A DNA stretch of 35,274 bases from Christensenellaceae bacterium (lineage in GTDB: Bacteria > Bacillota > Clostridia > Christensenellales > DTU072): the NCBI GenBank assembly GCA_031259965.1, contig JAIRKT010000096.1, positions 1 to 35,274 of the forward strand, in the 5' to 3' direction. Of the stretch, positions 1 to 8,592 are shown piece after piece. A program made the translations under genes and the position numbers. Positions within the stretch are counted from its first letter, which is position 1. The number at the start of each line of letters is the position of its first letter. A model generated the notes under the pieces. The model worked only from the letters and a program-made list of their open reading frames with translations, was not told the origin of the DNA and ran no database searches.

Positions 1-119
1 AAAAAATCCTAATTTCATAGCATGCAAAAAATTCCCAGAATTCCCATGGATTTCATAGCACAAAATCGCCTAATCCTGAGGTTAGGTCAGCAAATATTTC
101 TAATTTTCACCACGCTCTA
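1..119 (+). repeat. Left terminal inverted repeat (119 bp)
   Basis: Bases 1-119 are the exact reverse complement of 35156-35274. Identity stops at base 120 (G here, where the other copy would require T). The repeat contains a short hairpin at about 70-87 (CCTAA...TTAGG arms with a CTGA loop), an internal direct repeat of TTTCATAGCA (13-22 and 51-60) and a GCATGC palindrome. No coding potential is visible. It could be the edge of a multi-copy element at which assembly stopped, or a genuine terminal inverted repeat. Confidence 0.97.
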
Positions 120-447
120 GTAGGAGGATTGCTAGCTAAAATGTATCATTTTTACTGCCTGTTTTGTCATTTGCTAATTAATATTGAATTTAAAAATTCG
201 AGATATGAAACCTATGAATACTTTACTTTCTCAATCATCTCAGATCTCAATCACTATAGTTTTCTAAATGTAAATTTTTTTTAGTTGAAAACCCTTATAA
301 TAGCCCAAACATTCGAATTTGATTACATTTTGCCTTGATAATTAACTTATAAAAGATAATAGATTGTAATTTTTTTTGCTTTTTATTTAGATTTAGTATA
401 AAATTTATGCATATATTATAATGTCATAATTATGAGGTTATTGCTTT
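120..447 (+). promoter_or_regulatory. Upstream region of the transposase gene
   Basis: This AT-rich stretch holds no open reading frame I can support. A TATAAT at 417-422 is a good -10 candidate for the transposase at 448, but no convincing -35 lies at the right distance. GAGG at 434-437 is the likely ribosome binding site, ten bases before the ATG. I could not pair the left end of the insertion sequence with a matching inverted repeat downstream of the gene. Confidence 0.4.
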
Positions 448-2349
448 ATGCAAATAGGACTTAGAAAAGCAGGTGATCAATGTTACTTGGCTGTCTTTAA
501 AGATGATAAAATAGGATCTGGTGAAGATGCTAAAGTTGTTAAAAAATTTGTTAGAAACATAGGGCCTTTAGCCGAGTTTGATGATGGCAAACCCGATTAT
601 ATTAAGCGTTTGCGTGAATCATTTAGAATAGGAAAATGTATTATCCCTGAGATACAAGACCTAGCTGAGGAACAAGCAAAATCCCTTGTTTCGAAAATTG
701 AACAAAATATAAAAGAAGTAGAAAAAACGAAAACCACGCTTCAAGATTCAGCCACGGAACAACCAAAAAATGTTATACCGAGAATTACGTACATTATACG
801 TGAACCAGAACCTGAACTTAAAAATATTGGTTATATTGTATTGAACACAATATATGAGTCGTTGGGTTTAGACCGGTTGACGACAAGATACAAAGGCAAA
901 TATAATTTTAAATACGATTTGCGCGGTTTATTTAAACTTCTAGTATTAGGAAAAATTTTAGACCCGTCAACAAAGGCTGCCACCTTTCAAAGTCGAGATA
1001 AATATTTCTTTTCAAGTATTACTGGATCTAGACGCCCGTGTGAGATGTATAAAAGTCTTGACATAATAGCAAATAAGTCATTAGAATTACAAACCAAAAT
1101 TAATGATGTAATAGAGAAATCCACTATATCGAGAAATAAAGAAATATGTTATTTTGGTGTAACCAATTATTGTTTCGAGAGCACTATCTCTGATAATGAT
1201 ATATCAGATGAAAAATTAAACAAAACGGGAAACTCAAAAAAGAGTAAAACCGAGTCAACAATTCAAATAGGGTTGTTTCTTGATAATAACGGAATCCCAT
1301 TATCATTTAAAACGTTTTCTGGATACACAATGGATCATAAAGCAATACAATCGTTATTAGATATGCAAAAAAACCAATTAGGTTATCATAGGATTCTTCT
1401 TATTGCGGATGCTGATATTAATTCTAATTTTGATCTGAGAGATTTGGTTGAGATGGGCGATGGTTATTTAGTAAGTAAAAGCCTGGAAACTTCTGATAGG
1501 CAAATCACAGAATGGGCTCTTGATGAAAATGATTACATTTTTAACGCCGACAAAACTATCAAAACCAAATCAATAATCAGACAAATCGCAGCAGAAAATG
1601 AAACCAGCTCCAAGAGCGTTATTGATGAAAAAGTTGTTTCCGTATGGACTCAAAGTTTGTATAAAAAGGAAAAGAAAAGTCTGGATGATCTAATATGGAG
1701 ATTAAAAGATGATATCCGAAGGGGAAATGTAACAAAAATCTCTCCAAAACATGATAGATACATTAAAAAGGTTGTTTTAAACAATGACGACGGAGAAATA
1801 ACAGATTATCAAACAACATATGAATTAAATGAAGAGGCAATCAACCAAGCATATATGCAATTAGGTTATCGCACGATACTTACATCTGAAACGAATAATT
1901 CAGATATGGACATCCTACATAAATATTATGAGCTGTCACGTATTGAAGAGACATTTAAAGTTATAAAATCAGAATTTGATAAATGTTCATCGAATGTTAG
2001 TGTGGATCAACACATAAAAGCGCATTTTACAATAGCTTTTGTTGCATTAACCATTCTTAGGCTACTGCAATATAAGGTGCTTAAACACCTTGGAAAACCG
2101 ACTGCGCTTGCTGAGAATAGGGAATCTGGTTTGTCTACACAAAAAATTATAGACGCCCTAAATGATTGGAAAATAGGCATACTAAGAGAAGGAATGGAAC
2201 GGATGATCTTGAAACCTTTCAAAACTGATTTAGAGGATGATATAAAATTAATTGCGAATGCAATCGGATCCAACTCATCTCCTGAAGAATTAATATATGC
2301 AAGTTATATTAAGTTGCGAATGAAAATGAATGCTGATTTTGTATTATGA
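448..2349 (+). CDS. IS1634-like (IS4 superfamily) DDE transposase, probably inactive
   Basis: A full-length 633-residue transposase that would cut and join DNA at the ends of its insertion sequence. The N-terminal part resembles the opening segment of IS1634-type transposases. The family block normally read as YDVTNYYFE is here YFGVTNYCFES, so the first catalytic Asp is Gly237 (codon GGT at 1156-1158, one transition from GAT). The second Asp is kept (LIADADINS, Asp321), as is the Glu region (SRIEETFKVIKSEF, about Glu500), followed by the usual AHFTIAFVALTILRLLQ helix. The reading frame is uninterrupted, so the substitution is the only visible lesion. It lies next to the terminal repeat and a decayed ABC operon. 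The family assignment comes from recalled motifs. Confidence 0.85.
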   Translation: MQIGLRKAGDQCYLAVFKDDKIGSGEDAKVVKKFVRNIGPLAEFDDGKPDYIKRLRESFRIGKCIIPEIQDLAEEQAKSLVSKIEQNIKEVEKTKTTLQDSATEQPKNVIPRITYIIREPEPELKNIGYIVLNTIYESLGLDRLTTRYKGKYNFKYDLRGLFKLLVLGKILDPSTKAATFQSRDKYFFSSITGSRRPCEMYKSLDIIANKSLELQTKINDVIEKSTISRNKEICYFGVTNYCFESTISDNDISDEKLNKTGNSKKSKTESTIQIGLFLDNNGIPLSFKTFSGYTMDHKAIQSLLDMQKNQLGYHRILLIADADINSNFDLRDLVEMGDGYLVSKSLETSDRQITEWALDENDYIFNADKTIKTKSIIRQIAAENETSSKSVIDEKVVSVWTQSLYKKEKKSLDDLIWRLKDDIRRGNVTKISPKHDRYIKKVVLNNDDGEITDYQTTYELNEEAINQAYMQLGYRTILTSETNNSDMDILHKYYELSRIEETFKVIKSEFDKCSSNVSVDQHIKAHFTIAFVALTILRLLQYKVLKHLGKPTALAENRESGLSTQKIIDALNDWKIGILREGMERMILKPFKTDLEDDIKLIANAIGSNSSPEELIYASYIKLRMKMNADFVL

Positions 2350-2493
2350 GATTGTACAACCTATTTAAATTTCGAGTTGATTATAAATATACACAATAGT
2401 AATTACATTCTGAATGTATTAAAGAAAATAATTTTGTAGGGTAGTTTTGAAAATAAGGATCTTGGTATATACAATTAGAATTATCAAAATAAG

Positions 2494-2522
2494 TTGTTTT
2501 TATATTTAAAATGTGGTATAAT
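2494..2522 (+). promoter_or_regulatory. Sigma-A-type promoter with extended -10
   Basis: TTGTTT at 2494-2499 and TATAAT at 2517-2522 are separated by 17 bp, and TGG directly before the -10 supplies the extended -10 TG. It lies 26 bases upstream of the ATG of the 47-residue membrane peptide. That spacing supports a real small gene. Confidence 0.7.
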
Positions 2523-2547
2523 TAATAAAAAAAAGGGAATAGGCGTT

Positions 2548-2691
2548 ATGACTGAAACGGGTCTAATGATAATTTTCATAATTTTAACAATTGGATTTGG
2601 CTTGTGTTCTATTTTCAGTTTTCATTTTGGTGGTCGTAATAGTTACGAATCCAAGCAAAAGCGCCTGCGAAAAAGACAATCCAAGTTTTAA
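2548..2691 (+). CDS. Small single-pass membrane peptide, unknown function
   Basis: A 47-residue peptide beginning MTETGLMIIFIILTIGFGL. One hydrophobic helix spans about residues 5-26, followed by a strongly basic C-terminus (KQKRLRKRQSK). The positive-inside rule suggests an outside N-terminus and cytoplasmic tail. I chose the ATG at 2548 because a purine-rich AGGGAATAGG lies just upstream and a near-consensus promoter ends 26 bases before it; the longer frame from 2494 would start inside the promoter. It sits between the transposase gene and a converging ABC ATPase pseudogene. No family is recognised. Single-pass peptides with basic tails include toxins and transporter regulators, but nothing here identifies it as either. 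Confidence 0.5.
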   Translation: MTETGLMIIFIILTIGFGLCSIFSFHFGGRNSYESKQKRLRKRQSKF

Positions 2692-2852
2692 TTTTTTGTA
2701 CCATCATTTAGCTTTTATAGAAAAACAGGTTGATTTTAGGCTGGAATCCCAGAGCTGCAACTATTTAAATTGTTATTATTGTTTTCTTAATATAAATGGT
2801 CTAAGAAACTTTAGAAAGTTGCGTTTTTGTTAATAAACCTTTTAATAATATT

Positions 2853-3605
2853 TTAAAAATTCCCAGAAATGAATGAAATTAACATATTTCTACAGTCTTC
2901 GCATTCGATTGTATACTCGACCAATATTGATTGTGCTTCAATGAGGTCGCCCTCAGTTTCAAATTGAATCCTGTATTGTTGAACATTACTTTCTAACGCT
3001 TTGTTATATAATCCTAGCATTCCGTCTTTTAAAGCAAATATTTTGTCGCAGTAAGATTCAATTCGAGTAAGATTATGTGTTACAACTATAATTCATCCAT
3101 TTTCAGATTTGAGTTGATTTATAAGGGAAATAATATACATAGTTGAATCATTGTCAACTGAATTGAAGGGCTCGTCTGACAATATAATATCTGCATTAGT
3201 TGCTAAAACGATTGCTATAGCTAGTTTTTCTCACATACCTTGTGAGTATTTTTTTACTTGTTTGTCTAAATAATTTGTCACACCTAGATTGTTTATAGTT
3301 TCAATTGCACGTGGTCTAAATTCTTTATCTAGCATGTATTCAATATTCTCTCCTCCCGTATAATCATTTATAAAAACAGGGTTGTCTATAAGTGCTGAAA
3401 TGTGTTTGCTTATATTTGTAATACCCGTAAAATCCATTTCGAGTCTCTATACTATTTTAAGTAATGTAGTCTTTCCACTCCCATTTTTGCTGGCATTGCC
3501 CAGACATTGACCTTTATCTAATGTTAAACTTAGCCCGCTTAAAACAACATTGCTACCTTGCGATTTATAAACATTTATAAGAGTTAGTAAATTCTCATTC
3601 TTCAT
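2853..3605 (-). pseudogene. ABC transporter ATP-binding protein, three in-frame stops
   Basis: Read in one frame from ATG 3605 to TAA 2853 (250 codons plus stop), this is a complete ABC ATPase of the antibiotic/lantibiotic exporter type. It has a Walker A (NASKNGSGKTT), a Q-loop-like SALIDNPVFINDYTGGEN, the signature region KYSQGM, Walker B (ADIILSDEPF) and the H-loop (VVTHN). It is interrupted by TAG after LLKIV (about 3450), TGA after YSQGM (about 3228) and TGA after KSENG (about 3094), with no frameshift. The start overlaps the upstream gene by 11 bp behind a GGAG. No permease follows, so the operon is truncated. Neighbouring genes use TGA as a normal terminator, so recoding is unlikely. 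Confidence 0.85.
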
Positions 3606-4305
3606 CTGAAAAATACTCCATTTCAAAATCCACACCTTCGTCGTTGCAAATTATTTTTATTCCCATATCTTTATTTATTTTTCCTCCTTCTGGTTCGTAT
3701 AAGCTGTAAATTAGGCTACAATTTAGTGAAATGGTTTTGGCCTCGCGGTTTATCTGACGAAGATAAGGACCATTAAGTTTTTCGTATAGATTTACTAGTG
3801 AATTGAAGTCATTAGCAGGAGCAAGTTCATCCCATGTTACAAAATTAGACATACCAGCGGCACTGATATTAAAATGAACAGCTACATCTTTTGGAAAAGG
3901 AAAACGCAACTGCATCGCTATATCAGTATAAAGCGAACCAAACTCATTTCTGATAGAAACATACGAATCATCAAAGAAAACAATTCTAAAAAAATATCCT
4001 TTATGTGCTAACAAAAATATTTCAGCTCCATCTTCGCTAATTGATAACAAAACATCATCGCTCGTTTTTACAATATTAAATATTTCATCATTTCGCGCTG
4101 TAAAACTTATTTCTCCATAATGATAGTCTGGTCTGATTTTGCCTACATTTTGTTTTCCAAATGATAGGATTATTGAATTGTCAAAACTTGCAATACTAAC
4201 TTCCCTTTTGATTGATATAATGATGAAATAAGCACCTGTACAGAAACAAATTAGGAGTACTACTATAAGTGGGAATAAAAGTATCTTGTTCTTTAAAATT
4301 TTCAT
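3595..4305 (-). CDS. N-terminally anchored extracytoplasmic protein, unknown function
   Basis: A 236-residue protein with a short basic start (MKILKNKIL) and one hydrophobic segment at about residues 8-30 (LFPLIVVLLICFCTGAYFIII), then a mostly beta-predicted polar domain ending in acidic FEMEYFSDEE. There is no lipobox. It overlaps the ABC ATPase pseudogene by 11 bp, so the two were one transcription unit and the protein probably worked with that transporter, as accessory proteins do in peptide-export or immunity operons. Since the ATPase is broken, this gene may be drifting toward loss. The ribosome binding site is weak (AGG before the ATG). I do not recognise a family. Confidence 0.6.
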   Translation of the reverse strand: MKILKNKILLFPLIVVLLICFCTGAYFIIISIKREVSIASFDNSIILSFGKQNVGKIRPDYHYGEISFTARNDEIFNIVKTSDDVLLSISEDGAEIFLLAHKGYFFRIVFFDDSYVSIRNEFGSLYTDIAMQLRFPFPKDVAVHFNISAAGMSNFVTWDELAPANDFNSLVNLYEKLNGPYLRQINREAKTISLNCSLIYSLYEPEGGKINKDMGIKIICNDEGVDFEMEYFSDEE

Positions 4306-4715
4306 GAATTACCTATACTACTTTTGTTAGTGTGAAAATTAAAGATAATCAACTAACAGGATAGTATTAATATTGAACATAATCACTACCACCTTCAACA
4401 GCTGACCAGTCATGATTTACTATTATAAAGCGTTCTATTTTTGAAATGATAATAGCAAAAAACACTGATTTTTGTGAATATTTTATATCATATTCAGTAT
4501 ATCCTACTACATGCATGCTGTGATCTAAACAGAAAAAACTGATGTCTTGCCTTTATTAAGATAAAAACCTCTAGATGCAGATGCTATTAAGGTGCACACA
4601 AGAGGTTCAGTTAGTGTTCTAATAATATTCTACTAATTTGCCGAAGCACGCAAAATTAAATTCTAATTGTATTTGTGATTTGCAAATTAAATGCAGGAGC
4701 TAATTAATAAGATTA
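4306..4715. other. Intergenic region downstream of gpmI
   Basis: About 410 bases separate the end of the glycolytic operon from the start of the anchored-protein gene, both on the minus strand. Apart from the terminator-like inverted repeat at 4566-4607, I see no ORF, RNA gene or convincing promoter. A TTGATT at about 4347-4352 on the minus strand lacks a good -10. Confidence 0.4.
4566..4607 (-). terminator. Candidate terminator of pgk-tpiA-gpmI
   Basis: On the minus strand AACCTCT (4607-4601) pairs with AGAGGTT (4572-4566), and the second arm runs into TTTTTAT. The arms are seven base pairs but the loop is 28 bases, so this is only a moderate intrinsic terminator. It lies about 110 bases beyond the gpmI stop. 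Confidence 0.4.
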
Positions 4716-6239
4716 TCAAATAATCAGTGATTTTCCTGTCATTTCAATTGGAACATCAATTTGCATCATATCTAAAAGTGTAGGTGCAATGTCACATAAT
4801 CTGCCGCCGGAGCGCAGTTTAAAATTACCTGATTTTACTAAAACGAGAGGTACTGGATTGGTGGTATGTGCTGTGAATGGCGAACCATCACTCTCTATCA
4901 TTTTTTCTGCGTTACCATGATCAGCTGTGACGATTGCATTTCCTCCAGTTTCAAGTATTGCGTCAATAACAGTTTTAAGACAGACATCAATAGTGTCAAC
5001 GGCTTTAACAGCGGCATCAAATACGCCTGTGTGCCCTACCATATCACAATTAGCAAAATTTAGTATCATTACATCATATTTTTCTGATTTTACAAGCTTA
5101 GCTGCTGTTTCAGCGACAATATATGCACTCATTTCGGGTTGCAAATCATATGTGGCAACTTTCGGTGAAGGTATGAGTATTCTGTCCTCACCAGGTTCTG
5201 GTTGTTCTATGCCAGAATTAAAAAAGAATGTCACATGAGCGTATTTTTCGGTTTCAGCTATTCTAAGTTGCTTAAGATTTCTTTTAGATAGCACTTGTCC
5301 TAAATTATTAGTTAAACTTTGTGCATTGAACGCTGTAAGGATACCTTTAAAAGATTCATCGTATTTAGTAAACCCAACATAAAAAGGAGACAAAGGGCCC
5401 TTTTTTCTAATAAAACCTTCAAACTTTTCCTGTATAAATGCTCTAGTTAGTTCGCGAGCTCTATCAGGTCTGAAATTAAAGAAGATAATGCTATCGCTTT
5501 GTTTTACACGTCTTGTAGGTTTTCCATTGGCGCATATCACAGTTGGCACAATAAATTCATCGGTTACACCGTCAGCATAGCTTTGACGAATGGCTAGCTC
5601 TGCATCTAGGGCATGTATGCCCTCACCATCAGTTAGCGCAGTGTAGGCTTTTTCAACGCGATCCCATCTGTTATCACGATCCATCGCATAATACCTGCCC
5701 ATTACAGAGGCTATTGTGCCAAATTTTAGTTCATCAATATATTTTTGCAATTTAACAATATAGTCAGCACCGCTCGTAGGACTCACGTCACGTCCGTCCA
5801 TAAAACAGTGGATATATATATTATCAAGGCCAGATTCTTTTGCCATCTTGATTAAGGCAAATAAGTGATCAATATGACTATGTACACCGCCATCAGATAA
5901 TAGGCCAAAGGCATGTAGCGCGCGCCCAGGGATTTTTGCGTTTTCAATTGCAACGGAGAGAGCCTGGTTTTTAAAGAAATCACCATCGGATATTTCCTTA
6001 GAAATACGAGTTAATTCTTGGTAAACAATGCGTCCAGCGCCCATATTTATATGTCCAACTTCGCTATTCCCCATCTGACCATCTGGCAATCCAACATCTA
6101 AACCGCTAGCGCCTATTTGTGTATGTGGGTATTTATCGCAAAGAGATTTAAAATACGGTGTACCACTAGCGAGCACAGCGTTTCCTTTAACTTCATTCGA
6201 AATCCCAAAGCCATCTAAAATAATTAAAGCATTAATCAT
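4716..6239 (-). CDS. gpmI: 2,3-bisphosphoglycerate-independent phosphoglycerate mutase
   Basis: Interconverts 3- and 2-phosphoglycerate in glycolysis, using Mn2+ and a phosphoserine intermediate in the cytoplasm. The 507-residue length is normal for the family. The alkaline-phosphatase fold is shown by the metal Asp9 in LILDGFG, the nucleophile Ser59 in MGNSEVGHINMGAGR, HCFMDGRDVSP, GRYYAMDRDNRW, and the C-terminal metal motifs NFANCDMVGHTG and TADHGNAEKM. It is the third gene of pgk-tpiA-gpmI, 37 bp after tpiA, with GGAG upstream of the ATG. The cofactor-independent enzyme is the usual form in Clostridia and Bacilli. No enolase gene is in the window. Confidence 0.97.
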   Translation of the reverse strand: MINALIILDGFGISNEVKGNAVLASGTPYFKSLCDKYPHTQIGASGLDVGLPDGQMGNSEVGHINMGAGRIVYQELTRISKEISDGDFFKNQALSVAIENAKIPGRALHAFGLLSDGGVHSHIDHLFALIKMAKESGLDNIYIHCFMDGRDVSPTSGADYIVKLQKYIDELKFGTIASVMGRYYAMDRDNRWDRVEKAYTALTDGEGIHALDAELAIRQSYADGVTDEFIVPTVICANGKPTRRVKQSDSIIFFNFRPDRARELTRAFIQEKFEGFIRKKGPLSPFYVGFTKYDESFKGILTAFNAQSLTNNLGQVLSKRNLKQLRIAETEKYAHVTFFFNSGIEQPEPGEDRILIPSPKVATYDLQPEMSAYIVAETAAKLVKSEKYDVMILNFANCDMVGHTGVFDAAVKAVDTIDVCLKTVIDAILETGGNAIVTADHGNAEKMIESDGSPFTAHTTNPVPLVLVKSGNFKLRSGGRLCDIAPTLLDMMQIDVPIEMTGKSLII

Positions 6240-6276
6240 GTAATATTAACTCCAAATAACTACCAGAACAAGAAGA

Positions 6277-7023
6277 TTAGTAATTTACTACTTTAGCAAA
6301 ATCTTCTGCTTTTAATGAAGCACCACCGATTAACCCACCATCTATAGAAGGCATAGCCATTAATTCTTTAGCATTCTTAGGATTCATGCTGCCACCATAT
6401 TGTATGCGTATAGCTTCAGATGGTGCACTCCCATAAAGCTTTTTGATTGTTTTACGTATAACAGAAATTGTTTCTTCCGCATCTTCTGGTGAGGATGTTT
6501 TGCCTGTACCTATAGCCCAAATGGGTTCATAAGCAATAACAATCTTTTTTAAGTCTTCTTTTGGAATATCTTTAAATGCCTCAATTGTTTGTCTAGACAC
6601 AACGGTTATTGTTTCGTCCTGTTCATGTTGTTCTAGAGTCTCGCCAACGCAAACTATAACTTTAATTCCATTTGCAATTGCGGCTTTAATTTTGGCATTT
6701 ACAGTTTGATCAGTCTCACCAAAATATTGTCTTCTTTCACTATGCCCTATTATGACATATTCAACTTTCAATTCCTTTAGCATAGAGGCGCTAATTTCAC
6801 CAGTGAAAGCGCCTGATTCTGCCCAGTGAACATTTTGAGCACCGAGTTTAATTTTTGTGCCTTTTAGGGCTTTCTTAACCAGTGCAAGATCAACAAATGG
6901 AACACATACAACAACTTCACAAGTAGCATCTTTTACTAATGGTGCAAGCTCTGTCACAAGTGTTTTTGCTTCTTCTGGAGTTTTGTTCATTTTCCAGTTG
7001 CCTGCGATGATAGGTTTTCTCAT
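6277..7023 (-). CDS. tpiA: Triosephosphate isomerase
   Basis: Interconverts dihydroxyacetone phosphate and glyceraldehyde 3-phosphate. The 248-residue TIM barrel has all catalytic residues: Lys11 in GNWKMNK, His94 in IIGHSERRQYFGE and Glu166 in AYEPIWAIGTG, plus the phosphate-binding YGGSMNPKNA and GGLIGGASL loops near the C-terminus. It lies 28 bp downstream of pgk and 37 bp upstream of gpmI, with AGGAG before the ATG, so it is co-transcribed. This is the standard glycolytic gene order in Bacillota, although gap, which often leads the operon, is absent here. Confidence 0.98.
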   Translation of the reverse strand: MRKPIIAGNWKMNKTPEEAKTLVTELAPLVKDATCEVVVCVPFVDLALVKKALKGTKIKLGAQNVHWAESGAFTGEISASMLKELKVEYVIIGHSERRQYFGETDQTVNAKIKAAIANGIKVIVCVGETLEQHEQDETITVVSRQTIEAFKDIPKEDLKKIVIAYEPIWAIGTGKTSSPEDAEETISVIRKTIKKLYGSAPSEAIRIQYGGSMNPKNAKELMAMPSIDGGLIGGASLKAEDFAKVVNY

Positions 7024-7051
7024 TTTAAATATTCTCCTAAATTTATCTTAC

Positions 7052-8242
7052 TTATTTATCGTTTAAACATATTACGCCAGGTAATGGGAGTCCTTCGAGG
7101 AATTCTAATGTAGCTCCGCCACCAGTTGAAATGTGACTAACATATGAGGCATAACCAGAAGCTTTAATAGCTGCTGCACTATCTCCGCCGCCAACGATTG
7201 TGGTAGCTGCTGTTTTTGACAGAGCACAAGCAATCGCTTCAGTCCCATTTTTGAATTTAGGCATTTCGAATACGCCTAGTGGTCCATTCCAAATAACAGT
7301 TTTAGCATTCAATATTTCATTGGTGAACAACTCAACACTTCGAGGTCCTATGTCTAAGCCCTGCCAACCATCTGGTATATTGCCTTCAACTATTTTAGCA
7401 TTTGCGTCATTTGAAAATGCGTCCGCTATTATGTTGTCAACAGGCAACAAGAGTTTCTTTTCTAGTTTTGAGGCTTTTAACATTAATTCTTTTGCAAGTT
7501 CAATTTTGTCTGTTTCACACAAAGATGAACCCACACTCAAACCATTAGCCGCATTAAATGTATATGCCATTGCACCGCCGATAATGAGTGTGTCAACTTT
7601 TTCGAGAAGGCTATTTATAACACCAATTTTATCACTAACCTTAGCACCACCTAAAATTGAGACGAAAGGTCTTTTGGGATTTTCTATTGCATTACCTAAA
7701 AACTCAAGCTCTTTTTCCATTAAGAAACCAGCGACAGCTATAGGCGCAAAGCCGTAATTAACTATGCCAGCAGTTGATGCATGAGCTCTGTGTGCGGTAC
7801 CGAAGGCATCATTCACATATATGTCACAATAGTAAGCCAGCTCTTTGCAAAACCACTTTTCATTTTTTTCTTCTTCGGCGTGGAATCGGAGGTTTTCTAA
7901 AAGCACAATTTCACCTGGTTTTAGCTCATCAACTTTCAACCTAGCGTCTGAACCGATAACGTCTATTGAAAATTTCAAACTATCACCAAAAAACTCTTTT
8001 TTAAGCTTTTCAGCAACAGGTCTTAATGAGTATTTGAGGTCAACAGCACCTTTGGGTCTGCCGAGGTGAGAACAAAGTATGACTTTAGCTCCATGATCTT
8101 TTAGATAATTAATAGTAGGTAGTGCAGCTGTTATCCTAGTCATATCTGTAATTTCGCCATTTGATATCGGCACATTAAAATCGACTCTAACAAGGCACTT
8201 TTTGCCAGCCACGTCCACATCTTTTATAGTCTTTTTGTTCAC
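7052..8242 (-). CDS. pgk: Phosphoglycerate kinase
   Basis: Transfers the acyl phosphate of 1,3-bisphosphoglycerate to ADP in glycolysis. The 396-residue length is normal for the family. The N-domain substrate site is seen as VDFNVP and SHLGRPKG with NDAFGTAHRAHAST. The nucleotide domain shows LGGAKVSDKI, NGPLGVFE, GGGDSAAA and STGGGATLEFLEG. The start is GTG at 8242, supported by GGAGG at 8250-8254 seven bases upstream. As first gene of the operon it lies behind a near-consensus promoter at 8304-8332. No gap gene or central glycolytic regulator precedes it; transposase debris lies further upstream. Confidence 0.98.
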   Translation of the reverse strand: MNKKTIKDVDVAGKKCLVRVDFNVPISNGEITDMTRITAALPTINYLKDHGAKVILCSHLGRPKGAVDLKYSLRPVAEKLKKEFFGDSLKFSIDVIGSDARLKVDELKPGEIVLLENLRFHAEEEKNEKWFCKELAYYCDIYVNDAFGTAHRAHASTAGIVNYGFAPIAVAGFLMEKELEFLGNAIENPKRPFVSILGGAKVSDKIGVINSLLEKVDTLIIGGAMAYTFNAANGLSVGSSLCETDKIELAKELMLKASKLEKKLLLPVDNIIADAFSNDANAKIVEGNIPDGWQGLDIGPRSVELFTNEILNAKTVIWNGPLGVFEMPKFKNGTEAIACALSKTAATTIVGGGDSAAAIKASGYASYVSHISTGGGATLEFLEGLPLPGVICLNDK

Positions 8243-8303
8243 TAAAGAACCTCCAGTCTTCTATGGTATGCAAACCAAACTGATAAATTTGTTTTGCTAA
8301 TTA

Positions 8304-8332
8304 ATTATAACACTCAGATATTAGATAATCAA
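8304..8332 (-). promoter_or_regulatory. Promoter of pgk-tpiA-gpmI
   Basis: On the minus strand TTGATT (8332-8327) and TATAAT (8309-8304) are separated by exactly 17 bp. Transcription would begin near 8297, giving a leader of about 55 bases with a strong GGAGG before the GTG start. Confidence 0.8.
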
Positions 8333-8592
8333 CAAAATAAAAATAGAATTTTAATAATTATCAAAAATAGCGAATAATTTCATTGTAAACTATAAATATT
8401 ATGAACGCGAGTAGTTATAATGAGCGAATATTCGAGTCCTCGCATTAAATCAACCTGTAACTTTTAATCTTTAAAAATTAAAATATTTATTTTTTTTATT
8501 TTCCAAAAAATAGGTGCCTTTAAATCATGCTTTTTGTCTTTCTTTGTGTTATAATGTATATTCACTATACAGCTAATAGGAGATTTTAGCAA

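Noticed and set aside
2855-2868. A 14-mer (AAAAATTCCCAGAA) shared with the terminal repeat
   Set aside because: It falls in the last codons of the ABC pseudogene, is short and low in complexity, and no further similarity surrounds it.
3094-3228. TGA read as tryptophan (alternative code) because of two in-frame TGA codons in the ABC ATPase
   Set aside because: Several intact genes (mnmG, adaptor A, YwaF-like, permease) end naturally at TGA with family-typical C-termini, and the same frame also contains TAG.
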